Shown here in pieces: positions 8,109-15,282 of a DNA stretch of 64,000 nucleotides. The stretch comes from Obesumbacterium proteus (GTDB lineage Bacteria > Pseudomonadota > Gammaproteobacteria > Enterobacterales > Enterobacteriaceae). Made by a program: the position numbers and the translations under genes. Every line of letters starts with the position of its first letter. Position 1 is the stretch's first letter. The notes under the pieces are model-generated. The model saw nothing but the letters and a program-made list of their open reading frames with translations, ran no database searches and was not told the DNA's origin. Location of the stretch: contig NZ_CP014608.1 in the NCBI RefSeq assembly GCF_001586165.1, positions 620,001 to 684,000 of the forward strand, read 5' to 3'.

Positions 8109-8308
8109 CTAACTAAGCTCGCCAGTACTTGCAGGATCACGGCAATAATAAAAACAGCAGAACCCAGTAAAAAGGCTATCGCCGGAATAATCCACAGTGG
8201 TGCGGTAACGACCCACCACGTCCAATCAGTCAAAACGCCCGTTAACTTTAGCGTGATAAAAATCAACGTAAGCGTGATTGTAAAAAATTTAAGCAGGGTA
8301 AATTTCAT
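8105..8308 (-). CDS. Small phage membrane protein
   Basis: 67 aa from the ATG at 8308, chosen over the longer reading frame because GAAGG lies seven bases upstream and the ATG overlaps the preceding stop by ATGA. Two hydrophobic segments (about residues 3-24 and 28-62) suggest two to three membrane passes with almost no soluble part. P2 relatives carry similar tiny membrane proteins just before gene A; function unknown. Its stop overlaps the A start by ATGA. Confidence 0.75.
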   Translation of the reverse strand: MKFTLLKFFTITLTLIFITLKLTGVLTDWTWWVVTAPLWIIPAIAFLLGSAVFIIAVILQVLASLVR

Positions 8309-8589
8309 GGCTTGACCTTCGGCTGGTAAGTGGCGAACGCCTCCTGACAAAGCTTTCCGATACTCCCAATCTCAGCCGCTAGCCCTGCGATGCTAGTCAC
8401 GGTCGAGTTGCGAACATGGCGATTAACCAGCTCGGTGACAAGCTGGTTTAGGCTTGGAAAATAGGCGATAGGGTCTAGCCATTCTTCACCTGCTTTAGAG
8501 CCTTTTTGTGCAACCTTTTTTTGATTAAGGATGTATTGAAGAGAGTCAGAGGTAATAACAAACTCTTTGCCGATGGGGATACGGATCAT
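8305..8589 (-). CDS. Small P2-family early protein (DUF5405-like)
   Basis: 94 aa. The segments MIRIPIGKEFVITSDSLQYIL, then KKVAQKGSKAGEE and IGSIGKLCQEAF resemble small early proteins of P2-like phages that I associate with DUF5405; the name is uncertain. The protein looks soluble. Both ends overlap neighbours by ATGA, with the exonuclease gene before and the membrane-protein gene after, so it is part of the coupled early chain. Function unknown. Confidence 0.75.
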   Translation of the reverse strand: MIRIPIGKEFVITSDSLQYILNQKKVAQKGSKAGEEWLDPIAYFPSLNQLVTELVNRHVRNSTVTSIAGLAAEIGSIGKLCQEAFATYQPKVKP

Positions 8590-9173
8590 TTCGCACCCCC
8601 AGCGGCCATAGCCTTAATTACTCCAAGAGTGGTTAAACAATCAGATAGTGCGCGATGTGCTGAGCCTTGGATGATTACCCCTTGCTGCTCGGCTGCATTA
8701 GTTAACTTCTGCCATTTATAGCCACCGCGTCTCTCATCTTTCTGACCATAAAACTCGGCATAAGCCAGCATGGCACACTCAGAATACTCGCCCAATAATT
8801 GACTAAAGCCCCCACCTCCCAAACCATACAAACATGCAGTCTGGTTCATCATTCGGGTATCAAAATCAGCGTTATAAATAACAAATTCATGAAGTTCATA
8901 TAGAGCCACCAAAACACCATGCACATCCCGCCACGTCGGTGCATGAGCAACCATTTCGTTAGTGATTCCATGGATCGCGGTCGCTTCCTCAGGGATTGGC
9001 TTAGTTGGCTTAATCAAAGTATTCAGCATGATTAAACCTCTGGAATCTATAATACATATTTCCACTATTTCATCATTTTCACTAAGACCAGTTGTCTCCG
9101 TATCTAGTAATAAAAAATAGCGACTTCCTACCCAGCTCTGAGCTTTCTGTTGCAGTCTCTGTTGAGGTGTCAT
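8586..9173 (-). CDS. DEDDh 3'-5' exonuclease (DnaQ / RNase T-like)
   Basis: 195 aa. ExoI motif FLLLDTETTGL with Asp and Glu, an IHGIT segment, ExoII NADFDTR and ExoIII HRALSDC are all intact, so a working two-metal exonuclease on single-stranded DNA or RNA ends is expected. An open frame to 9197 begins at TTG; the ATG at 9173 is preferred because AAGGA lies upstream at normal distance. It is located in the early operon two genes upstream of A, where it might process replication intermediates. P2 itself, as I recall, has no such gene here, so it is an accessory. Confidence 0.88.
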   Translation of the reverse strand: MTPQQRLQQKAQSWVGSRYFLLLDTETTGLSENDEIVEICIIDSRGLIMLNTLIKPTKPIPEEATAIHGITNEMVAHAPTWRDVHGVLVALYELHEFVIYNADFDTRMMNQTACLYGLGGGGFSQLLGEYSECAMLAYAEFYGQKDERRGGYKWQKLTNAAEQQGVIIQGSAHRALSDCLTTLGVIKAMAAGGAK

Positions 9174-9183
9174 ATTCATTTCC

Positions 9184-9477
9184 TTATTTATTTTCAAGTT
9201 GAATTAATGCCTGTTGGCTTAGCTCATTAAAGTGATGGCTTTCGCGCATAAGCTCGGATGGTGTTTGGATTGTTTTCAAATAAATACCACGCTTAACGCA
9301 CAGGTTTGTAATGTCTGCAATTAAAGTTAATTTATTTGAGTACACAGCGCGCACAGGATAATTGTTTTCCTTAGTCTCTTTATCCATTCTGATATCAGAA
9401 AGAATAAATGAACTATCGTTACACTTAGCGACGGCAAACCAATTATTAATAAAAACCCAATTAAATGTTTTAGCCAT
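9184..9477 (-). CDS. Hypothetical phage early protein
   Basis: 97 aa, not recognised. The N terminus is strand-rich and aromatic (MAKTFNWVFINNWFAVAK), followed by a KLTLIADITNLCVKRGIYLKT segment and a helical tail. AT-rich. Its ATG overlaps the stop of the upstream gene (TAATG) and its stop lies 10 bp before the exonuclease start. Confidence 0.7.
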   Translation of the reverse strand: MAKTFNWVFINNWFAVAKCNDSSFILSDIRMDKETKENNYPVRAVYSNKLTLIADITNLCVKRGIYLKTIQTPSELMRESHHFNELSQQALIQLENK

Positions 9478-9725
9478 TAGTAAAACCCTCGATGACTTAA
9501 ACCCTCGTTGTGTAGCTTGATAGATTCTTGTGTCACAAGCTCGACTAGCTCATCTTTCGATAGCCCTTCTTTTTGAACATGTACGAGAATCTCATCGAGT
9601 CGAGCGGAGAACATAACAGCCGCGTCAGCCTTAGCCTCATTACGAGCCTTATTTAATAGCCGCTCTTGCATTTCCGCTTCGGCTTTTCGGTGCATCTCTT
9701 GGCCGACCGTTTTATACATATGCAT
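9477..9725 (-). CDS. Hypothetical helical early protein
   Basis: 82 aa, highly charged and almost wholly helical (RKAEAEMQERLLNKARNEAKADAA), probably a coiled coil. The ATG at 9725 has TGAGG six bases upstream. Occupies the place of the small P2 orf80-83 genes between B and A, but no specific relation can be claimed. Confidence 0.75.
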   Translation of the reverse strand: MHMYKTVGQEMHRKAEAEMQERLLNKARNEAKADAAVMFSARLDEILVHVQKEGLSKDELVELVTQESIKLHNEGLSHRGFY

Positions 9726-9789
9726 AGTGAACCTCAGATAATATAAAACCCGACGTAATAAAACGCCTATTAAATAACTTCGTATTTAA

Positions 9790-10290
9790 TTAGTGGAGGT
9801 ATTGCTCGGGTCTAACCGCTGTTAATACCGTCGGCGCATATCTAAATAAACTAAATAATTCACGCAATGCACGAAATAACTTTTCACGCCATATACAATC
9901 TTCATCGTACATCTTCCAATATGGTTGGCTAAACTCGATATCAGTAAGGCCAGCATGACGGAAAAGCGTTCTCCGCTGGCTGATAGTCAAGCGACGGATA
10001 AAGCCCGGCTTACTAATGCCATGTTTGCGATATTCGGCAAATGCGCGACTTAATTCTGCAATAGCACACACCACGCGCTCGCGATCGGCGTCGTTCATTT
10101 CTTCTAGTTTAGCCATAGCATGACGCTGTTTTAATCGCGCGTGAAAGCAGACTGTTAGGCGCTCGCGTTCGCTCATGCGGTTGTAAAAATCACAGGTTTC
10201 GCTCCAGCGTGGAGCGGCAAGGTGCAGGCTAATTATGGAGCGCAAGCCGGCAGGCAATTCTTTTACTGAATCAAGCGTTACAACGGTCAT
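9790..10290 (-). CDS. B: Putative P2 gpB-like replication protein
   Basis: 166 aa from the ATG at 10290, the same length as P2 gpB (from memory), which is needed for lagging-strand synthesis and interacts with host DnaB. The opening TLDSVKELPAGLRSIISLHL and the RMSERERLTVCFHARL helix fit my memory of the gpB family, and the position between cox and A agrees. A GTG at 10302 would add four residues, but the ATG forms an ATGA overlap with the small gene upstream and is preferred. Basic, no membrane segment. Identity is likely but not certain. Confidence 0.65.
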   Translation of the reverse strand: MTVVTLDSVKELPAGLRSIISLHLAAPRWSETCDFYNRMSERERLTVCFHARLKQRHAMAKLEEMNDADRERVVCAIAELSRAFAEYRKHGISKPGFIRRLTISQRRTLFRHAGLTDIEFSQPYWKMYDEDCIWREKLFRALRELFSLFRYAPTVLTAVRPEQYLH

Positions 10291-10454
10291 TTTTGCCCCC
10301 ACGGAATAAAGCGGTTAATGCTTTTGGTTTTACCTAAACTTCTACCTCGGATAATAATCCCCTTGCGGCCTTTGCCGTGGGTGATGCGCGTATCCAGTGC
10401 GCGAGCTGTCTGGTGGTTCCAGAGCAACGGCGCTATTGAGATTGGTTGCTGCAT
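10287..10454 (-). CDS. Short basic phage protein upstream of B
   Basis: 55 aa, beginning MQQPISIAPLLWNHQTARAL and ending INRFIPWGQK; strongly basic in the middle (THGKGRKG, IRGRSLGK). An excellent ribosome site, AGGAGGGG, lies just before the ATG, and its TGA overlaps the B start by ATGA. Both facts argue for a real coupled gene. It fits the place of the small P2 gene preceding B (orf78), though sequence identity is not claimed. Easily missed because of its size. Confidence 0.75.
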   Translation of the reverse strand: MQQPISIAPLLWNHQTARALDTRITHGKGRKGIIIRGRSLGKTKSINRFIPWGQK

Positions 10455-10602
10455 GATTCCCCTCCTGTTTTAGACCTATTGGTAACAGTCCACATGGTAG
10501 ACGGTTGCAAATAGATGCCGAGTTTTAGCCATGCTCGGCGCATGGTCTTTTTGTGGTAGGATCGAATCGCAAAAAACAACCAATCCACAAAAGGAAGTCA
10601 AT
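10455..10602. promoter_or_regulatory. Divergent intergenic region with hairpin
   Basis: Lies between the leftward B operon and a rightward small gene. It holds a hairpin GCCGAG...CTCGGC (10517-10539) followed at some distance by five T. The hairpin could be a weak rightward terminator or a regulatory structure. No clear sigma70 pair was found for either direction. Confidence 0.4.
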
Positions 10603-10794
10603 ATGTCCGAAGATAAAATTTTAGATCTCTTGTCCGCATTAGATGCCGCTATAAAAATACTTAATTCAATTGATAAGCCAATTGAGAATGCCGAAGAAGC
10701 AACGCTATTCCAAAAAATGGCACAGCAAATCTCAGAAGATTTAGAAACTAAAATCCCACCTAAAAGAAAAGTAATAATCGAATGGTCTAATTAA
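10603..10794 (+). CDS. Small AT-rich protein on the opposite strand, unknown
   Basis: 63 aa from the ATG at 10603, with AGGAAG at normal distance; an upstream in-frame extension has no ribosome site. Acidic N-terminal helix (SEDKILDLLSALDAAIKIL) and a short basic tail (PPKRKVIIEWSN). It is the only rightward gene inside the leftward early block and is richer in A and T than the replication genes, so it looks like an independently expressed insertion (moron). No family recognised. Confidence 0.6.
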   Translation: MSEDKILDLLSALDAAIKILNSIDKPIENAEEATLFQKMAQQISEDLETKIPPKRKVIIEWSN

Positions 10795-10801
10795 TATCTC
10801 C

Positions 10802-10824
10802 AAGGCTATGTTCTACATGGCCTT
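10802..10824. terminator. Hairpin between convergent phage genes
   Basis: AAGGCTATGT-tct-ACATGGCCTT forms a ten-pair stem with one G-T wobble. It sits exactly between the end of the small rightward gene and the stop of the leftward 324-aa gene. There is no real T run, so efficiency is doubtful. Confidence 0.45.
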
Positions 10825-11797
10825 ATATTTCCTTCCTTGATATATCAAAATATGCATTTAATATTTGTCTCATTTCATCGCCAGTACAGTTAGATACACC
10901 ATGCTTAAGACCCACTCGACGAATGGCCTCATATACGGCATTTACAACTTCAATCCTCTGCCCTGTGCTAAACGAATTACTCTTGATTTCTTTTTTAATA
11001 ATTGATTCGGAAAATTGATTGCAACAAAAAACGATCGAGCCAGCATGAGCACCATTTATATAGTATTTACTCTTGAAAAAATTATGCTCTCCATCATTAA
11101 TAATGTCTTCGCTTGTTGCTGGATATATTTCACCAAAAGAATAAACACCTTCCGCCTTGCATTCCTGATTCTCATAACCTTGCGACATACTATCGATATT
11201 AAGTGATTCATGAATACTGCGAATCATATCCTGACGGTCTTCTTTATTTTTTTTCCCAAGCGGGATAGAGCCATCCTTAATTAGGTGTGAAATTACTTCA
11301 ATAGCAGGGCTGTTTATTGTAGTAGTTCCATTTAGCTCGATGGAGTGCTCAATCGTCATCGGCAAATCTGGAGATTCACATTTTACAGCATTACGCAGAA
11401 TGTCATTTTCGTTAATCAGGGCTTTCGCCTGATTTTCGATATTTGAAAATAGCTCGCGAGCACGCGTGGCCGTCTTAGGGCTAATTGGTGTGTGTCCGAA
11501 CTCATTAATTGCTAACAGCAATTCGGCGGCAATGGCTCCCAGAGGAATCAGCGTTTCAGGCTCATGGCCTTGCGGTTGGCTTTGTACATGTTTGTTTAAG
11601 CCACCAATAAAGCGATCGGACAGTGAAACACGTTCGCGCAGATCGTCAATTTCTTCCTGTTGCTGGCAAGCTACATCGGCCAAAATTGATAAAGCGGCAT
11701 TATGCTCGAATGGAAGTGGGATAACTCCAGCAGAGCGCAGAATCTTATTCACTTTTGCGAGGCTTTCGTTTACTGACATTTGTTTTTTATCGGTCAT
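10823..11797 (-). CDS. Hypothetical 324-aa phage early protein, mosaic composition
   Basis: Not recognised as a whole. The first ~150 residues (helical, GC content like neighbouring phage genes, coiled-coil-like QQQEEIDDLRERVSLSDRF) are followed by a distinctly AT-rich remainder (KSKYYINGAHAGSIVF, GQRIEVVNAVYEAIRRVGLK, NCTGDEMRQILNAYFDI). This suggests a recombined two-part protein. It lies 14 bp downstream of the cox-like gene with its own GGAG ribosome site, so both are likely expressed from the early promoter. No catalytic motif or membrane segment was seen. Confidence 0.75.
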   Translation of the reverse strand: MTDKKQMSVNESLAKVNKILRSAGVIPLPFEHNAALSILADVACQQQEEIDDLRERVSLSDRFIGGLNKHVQSQPQGHEPETLIPLGAIAAELLLAINEFGHTPISPKTATRARELFSNIENQAKALINENDILRNAVKCESPDLPMTIEHSIELNGTTTINSPAIEVISHLIKDGSIPLGKKNKEDRQDMIRSIHESLNIDSMSQGYENQECKAEGVYSFGEIYPATSEDIINDGEHNFFKSKYYINGAHAGSIVFCCNQFSESIIKKEIKSNSFSTGQRIEVVNAVYEAIRRVGLKHGVSNCTGDEMRQILNAYFDISRKEI

Positions 11798-11811
11798 GGC
11801 TGAATCTCCGG

Positions 11812-12225
11812 TTAGTGGTTCATTGACGTTCTTGATTTTGTATCGACGCGGGCGACCATGCGGCGTGGTTTAGATGCGCTAATGCGGTCTTTCCAGCTAT
11901 GCCATTCTTCTGGTGCCGCCTCGACAAGCTGATCGGCGTATTTGTCCCACTCTTCGCGATTAATCCACAATTCAGCATTACCACCGGGATTAAGTGGATC
12001 GGCCATGTAAAAAGCGGGGAGCTTTCCAGCCTTTGCCATTGATGTGACGGCTACAGGGGTCTTTCCGACGTACAAAGCGAATCCTTCCTTTGACAGTAGC
12101 TTTGATGGCTTACTCGACAGCTTCACTTCAGCCCGTTTTTTCTCTGCTTTAGCCTCATCTCCAGCGGTTTCAATTTCGCTTTCTGCGCTGAGAACATGCT
12201 CGGTTGTGTTAGTCACTTCTTGCAT
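11812..12225 (-). CDS. cox: Cox-like excisionase and lytic regulator with N-terminal extension
   Basis: 137 aa. The C-terminal two thirds (FALYVGKTPVAVTSMAKAGK, LPAFYMADPLNPGG, ELWINREEWDKYA) line up with P2 Cox (EFAKLIGKSTGAVRRMIDKGKLP), including the winged-helix recognition segment. Cox represses the C promoter and directs excision. The extra ~45 N-terminal residues, rich in Glu and Lys, are absent from the 91-aa P2 Cox. GGAG lies eight bases before the ATG. It faces the C repressor gene across a 106-bp control region, as in P2. Confidence 0.8.
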   Translation of the reverse strand: MQEVTNTTEHVLSAESEIETAGDEAKAEKKRAEVKLSSKPSKLLSKEGFALYVGKTPVAVTSMAKAGKLPAFYMADPLNPGGNAELWINREEWDKYADQLVEAAPEEWHSWKDRISASKPRRMVARVDTKSRTSMNH

Positions 12226-12331
12226 TTGATATTCTCCATTCCGGTGCGCTTCTAACTGGCACCATCTAGGACTACCCAGCTCATATGTTGGGTGTGTTTG
12301 CTAACGCATAAACTAAGTGAGTTAACGCACT
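12226..12331. promoter_or_regulatory. Lysis-lysogeny control region (Pe/Pc) with candidate C operators
   Basis: Between divergent cox and C. Direct repeats TAACGCA at 12302-12308 and 12323-12329 are 21 bp apart, two helical turns, as expected for the paired direct-repeat operators of P2-type C repressors. The second copy lies just before the C start codon. An inverted repeat ACCCA...TGGGT (12274-12293) may serve Cox or another regulator. Assignment is by position and spacing. Confidence 0.55.
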
Positions 12332-12631
12332 ATGTCAACTACCGTAGCTACAAAGATTCGCATCATGCGCAAGTCTGAGATGCTTACACAGGAAAAAATG
12401 GCAGAAATTACAGGGATTACACTTTCGGCTCTCAGGCAGTATGAGCAGGGGAGAAATGAACCCAATTTAGAGTCGACCAAAAAATTACTTAAATCTCCCA
12501 TATTTAGAAAATATAGGGATTGGTTCTTATTTGATGAGATGGATCCTAAAGCTGGTCAAGTCGTACCGGCCCTCGCACACATTGGGCAAGACGAAACAAC
12601 CTCGCAGCAATCAGAGAAGAAGATTGGCTAA
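12332..12631 (+). CDS. C: P2-type C repressor (immunity repressor)
   Basis: 99 aa, the same length as P2 C. The N-terminal helix-turn-helix (TQEKMAEITGITLSALRQYE) and the C-terminal segment PKAGQVVPALAHIGQDET closely follow P2 C (ESGQIAPALAHFGQNETT, from memory). It keeps the lytic promoter off and sets superinfection immunity. P2-type C has no RecA-cleavable domain, and none is present here, so SOS induction would need another route; see the LexA-controlled gene at 4155. Transcribed together with int. Confidence 0.93.
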   Translation: MSTTVATKIRIMRKSEMLTQEKMAEITGITLSALRQYEQGRNEPNLESTKKLLKSPIFRKYRDWFLFDEMDPKAGQVVPALAHIGQDETTSQQSEKKIG

Positions 12632-12697
12632 CTATTTATAAGCTATACATTTTCACGATATGTTACCAAGATGACGATAATGTCAGAGGGCTTTCTT

Positions 12698-13708
12698 ATG
12701 TCTATTAAGAAACTCGATGATGGTCGTTATGAAGTGGACGTTAGGCCGCAGGGTTCTGAGGGAAAGCGAATCCGGCGCAGATTTAACACTAAAGGCGAGG
12801 CGCAAATTTTTGAGCGCCACATCCTAGTTAACTATCACAACAAAGAATGGCTGGATAAACCCGCTGACCGCCGAAAGCTCACAGAGTTGCTAAATCTTTG
12901 GTGGGCATATCATGGTAAAAACCATCGACGCGGTGAGAAAGAGCGGGAACGACTGACCAATATTATTGGCAATTTATCAGAGATGGACGTTACGCGAGCA
13001 GACCAGTTAACCCGCAAAGCCATCATGAATTATCGCGTAGTTATGTTGGATCGCGGGCTCAAACCGTCAAGCGTAAACCGGCAATGTGCAATCATGAGTG
13101 GAATGTTTACCAAACTGATTAACGCCGAAGAATACCAGAACTCAAACCCGTTCCATGAAGTGAAGCCCTTTAAAGAAGCTGAAACTGATATGTCGTTTTT
13201 ATCTGCTGACGAGGTGGCGCTTTTGCTTTCTCGATTGGATGGGGATGATTTAAAAGCTGCGTTATTGTGCCTTGCTACTGGCGGGCGCTGGGACGAAATC
13301 GCCAGCCTCAAAGGAGAGCATGTTATTGGTGGGCGAGTCATTTTCATGAAGACTAAAAATGGCAAGCGTCGAGCAGTCCCTATCAATAACGAGTTAGAGG
13401 CAGAGGTAAAAACAAAGGCAACAGGCCGACTGTTTTACCCCAACTACATGAGAGCGCGGAACGTCCTCAAGGAAATAAAGCCAGATTTACCCAGAGGGCA
13501 GGCTCTACATGTTTTACGGCATACGTTTGCCACGCATTTTATGATGAATGGAGGTAATATCATTACGTTACAGCGCATCCTAGGGCACGCGACTATTCAG
13601 CAAACAATGGTATACGCGCATTTCGCACCTGAGTATTTACAGGACGCGATTCGGTTCAACCCACTTGCGGGAATGTCCATAAACTGTCCACCAAGTGACA
13701 CTAAATAG
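12698..13708 (+). CDS. int: P2-type tyrosine integrase
   Basis: 336 aa (P2 Int 337). The ATG at 12698 has AGAGGG seven bases upstream and gives MSIKKLDDGRYEVDVRP, the family start; nine upstream codons are discarded. Catalytic residues are Arg197 (TGGRWDE), His271/Arg274 (HVLRHTF), His297 (ILGHATI) and Tyr306 (MVYAHFAP). The N-terminal arm-binding and core-binding domains are of normal length. It catalyses integration and, with Cox, excision. It is the last prophage gene before the host pyrE leader. Confidence 0.96.
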   Translation: MSIKKLDDGRYEVDVRPQGSEGKRIRRRFNTKGEAQIFERHILVNYHNKEWLDKPADRRKLTELLNLWWAYHGKNHRRGEKERERLTNIIGNLSEMDVTRADQLTRKAIMNYRVVMLDRGLKPSSVNRQCAIMSGMFTKLINAEEYQNSNPFHEVKPFKEAETDMSFLSADEVALLLSRLDGDDLKAALLCLATGGRWDEIASLKGEHVIGGRVIFMKTKNGKRRAVPINNELEAEVKTKATGRLFYPNYMRARNVLKEIKPDLPRGQALHVLRHTFATHFMMNGGNIITLQRILGHATIQQTMVYAHFAPEYLQDAIRFNPLAGMSINCPPSDTK

Positions 13709-13753
13709 CACTATTTGGCACTAACTGGATAATGTAAGTTATTGATAAATATT

Positions 13754-13806
13754 GGGCATTCCTGCTGTGTCTGGGATGCCCAAGCGACTTGTTAGTCGCC
13801 TTTTTT
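13754..13806 (+). terminator. Tandem hairpins upstream of pyrE (attenuator or prophage-end terminator)
   Basis: A first hairpin pairs GGGCATTCC (13754-13762) with GGGATGCCC (13773-13781). It is followed at once by GCGACT-tgtt-AGTCGC (13785-13800) and six T. A pause hairpin followed by a terminator about 80 bases before pyrE is the layout of the UTP-sensitive pyrE attenuator of enterobacteria. It could instead only end int transcription. The prophage att core should lie in or next to this stretch. Confidence 0.7.
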
Positions 13807-13886
13807 ATGCCTGCCATTTGGCATGAGAAAAACGGTTGTATCCACGAGTGAATTATTTAATTACCGACAATGAAGGAGATGCACGC

Positions 13887-14528
13887 ATGAAAGCCTATCA
13901 GCGCCAGTTTATTGAGTTCGCGCTAAGCAAGCAGGTATTGAAGTTTGGCGAATTTACGCTGAAATCAGGCCGTACCAGCCCATATTTCTTTAACGCTGGC
14001 CTGTTTAATACTGGGCGCGATCTGGCATTGTTGGGGCGTTTCTATGCCGAGGCTTTGGTTGATAGCGGCATTGATTTTGATTTGCTGTTTGGCCCAGCCT
14101 ATAAAGGCATCCCTATTGCGACTACCACGGCGGTGGCGCTGGCAGAGCATCATGATCGCGATTTACCGTATTGCTTTAACCGCAAAGAAGCTAAATCTCA
14201 CGGTGAAGGCGGGACGTTGGTAGGTAGCCCATTACAGGGCAAAGTCATGCTGGTGGATGATGTGATTACTGCGGGTACCGCAATTCGTGAATCAATGGAA
14301 ATTATCCAAGCGCACAATGCTAAATTGGCCGGTGTGCTGATTTCGCTCGATCGCCAAGAGCGCGGCCGCGCAGATATTTCAGCGATTCAAGAAGTTGAAC
14401 GTGATTATGGCTGTAAGGTGATTTCAATTATTACGCTGAAAGATTTGATCAGCTACTTGGAAGAGAAGCCGGAAATGGCAGAATCCTTGGCGTCAGTAAA
14501 AGCGTATCGTGAGCAGTACGGCGTTTAA
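13887..14528 (+). CDS. pyrE: Orotate phosphoribosyltransferase
   Basis: Converts orotate and PRPP to orotidine 5'-phosphate in pyrimidine synthesis. 213 aa from the ATG at 13887 with AAGGAG eight bases upstream, the E. coli length; upstream in-frame codons are leader. The PRPP-binding motif MLVDDVITAGTAI and the KSGRTSPYFFN and FGPAYKGIP loops are intact. In E. coli rph lies upstream and its translation controls attenuation; here an integrase gene lies upstream instead. Expression may therefore differ. Confidence 0.98.
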   Translation: MKAYQRQFIEFALSKQVLKFGEFTLKSGRTSPYFFNAGLFNTGRDLALLGRFYAEALVDSGIDFDLLFGPAYKGIPIATTTAVALAEHHDRDLPYCFNRKEAKSHGEGGTLVGSPLQGKVMLVDDVITAGTAIRESMEIIQAHNAKLAGVLISLDRQERGRADISAIQEVERDYGCKVISIITLKDLISYLEEKPEMAESLASVKAYREQYGV

Positions 14529-14546
14529 GTGATAGCGACCAAGAAA

Positions 14547-14575
14547 AACGGCCACTGATGAGTGGCCGTTTGTTT
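14547..14575. terminator. Bidirectional terminator pyrE / slmA
   Basis: AACGGCCACT-gatg-AGTGGCCGTT (14547-14570) with a T-rich tract on the right and an A tract on the left, between convergent genes. Confidence 0.9.
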
Positions 14576-14588
14576 TTATGCTTTTAGG

Positions 14589-15185
14589 CTATTGAAGTTG
14601 GCTTGCCAACAACGGCCAGCGCAAATCGAATTCCTGCGTTGGGCGGTAGCGGAACTCTGAACGCACAAAGCGAGACAGCATGCCTTCACAGAAGGCTAAA
14701 AGCTGTCCTGCAAGCAGCGTTTCATCGTGGACAAACCCCTGCCCCTCACGGATCTTTCTCTCTTTGAGCACCTGTCGGATTTGGGCTTCAATACGCTCAA
14801 ATAGCTGATTGATGCGCCCTTGAAGGCGATCTTGTTCAAACATCAAGGCATGACCGGTCATAATACGGGTCAGCCCCGGGTTGCGTTCTGCAAATCCTAG
14901 AATCAACAGCAGAATAAGACGAAGCCTATTAAAGGTTTCTTTTTCATCCTGCAAGATGAGGTTAATGCGGGTGATCAGACTGTCTTCGATAAACTCGATA
15001 AGACTATCAAACATCCGCGTTTTACTAGGAAAATGGCGATAAAGTGCAGCTTCTGAAACACCCACGTTCGCAGCAAGTTTTGCAGTAGTAATGCGTTGGC
15101 TACCGTCGCTGGATTCCAGCATTTGCGCCAGCGCCTGCAAGATTTCCTCGCGACGGTTCCTTTTCGTATTTTCTTTTTCTGCCAT
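14589..15185 (-). CDS. slmA: Nucleoid occlusion factor SlmA
   Basis: TetR-family DNA-binding protein that blocks FtsZ assembly over the nucleoid. 198 aa from the ATG at 15185 (MAEKENTKRNRREEIL), the E. coli length. The N-terminal helix-turn-helix (TTAKLAANVGVSEAALYRHF) is followed by the helical dimer domain ending in LRWPLLASQLQ. Lies between convergent pyrE and the dut-coaBC pair, as in E. coli. Confidence 0.98.
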   Translation of the reverse strand: MAEKENTKRNRREEILQALAQMLESSDGSQRITTAKLAANVGVSEAALYRHFPSKTRMFDSLIEFIEDSLITRINLILQDEKETFNRLRLILLLILGFAERNPGLTRIMTGHALMFEQDRLQGRINQLFERIEAQIRQVLKERKIREGQGFVHDETLLAGQLLAFCEGMLSRFVRSEFRYRPTQEFDLRWPLLASQLQ

Positions 15186-15234
15186 GCCAGACAAGATCCT
15201 TGCTAAGCGGTGATAACGGGCACACCAAACAGTT

Positions 15235-15260
15235 AGCCACCTCAGGGTGGCTTATTGGTT
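15235..15260. terminator. Weak hairpin between slmA and dut
   Basis: AGCCACC-tcag-GGTGGCT (15235-15252). A T run follows only on the plus strand and at some distance, so termination of leftward dut transcription here is uncertain; dut and slmA may be partly co-transcribed. Confidence 0.4.
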
Positions 15261-15282
15261 TTTTTGTAGCGTGGTAAACGAC

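Larger units (their letters stand above)
1..13753. mobile_element. P2-like prophage, integrase-side portion (left part outside the window)
   Basis: Gene content and order follow phage P2: late genes O / P-Q, a cos-like site, the early operon ending in replication gene A, a B-like gene, cox, C repressor and integrase at the host junction. The remaining late genes (N, M, L, tail, lysis) and the other attachment site should lie left of position 1. The int-side end must fall between the int stop (13708) and the pyrE leader; the exact att core cannot be fixed because the second copy is not in the window. Early genes overlap by ATGA or TAATG, typical of a working phage, and no prophage gene looks broken. 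Confidence 0.93.

Noticed and set aside
9726..9789. Additional small gene between B and the 82-aa protein
   Set aside because: Only 64 bp, AT-rich, with no start plus ribosome site.
13709..13886. tRNA gene as the attachment site
   Set aside because: No tRNA-like cloverleaf or CCA end is visible here; the hairpins look like an attenuator and terminator.
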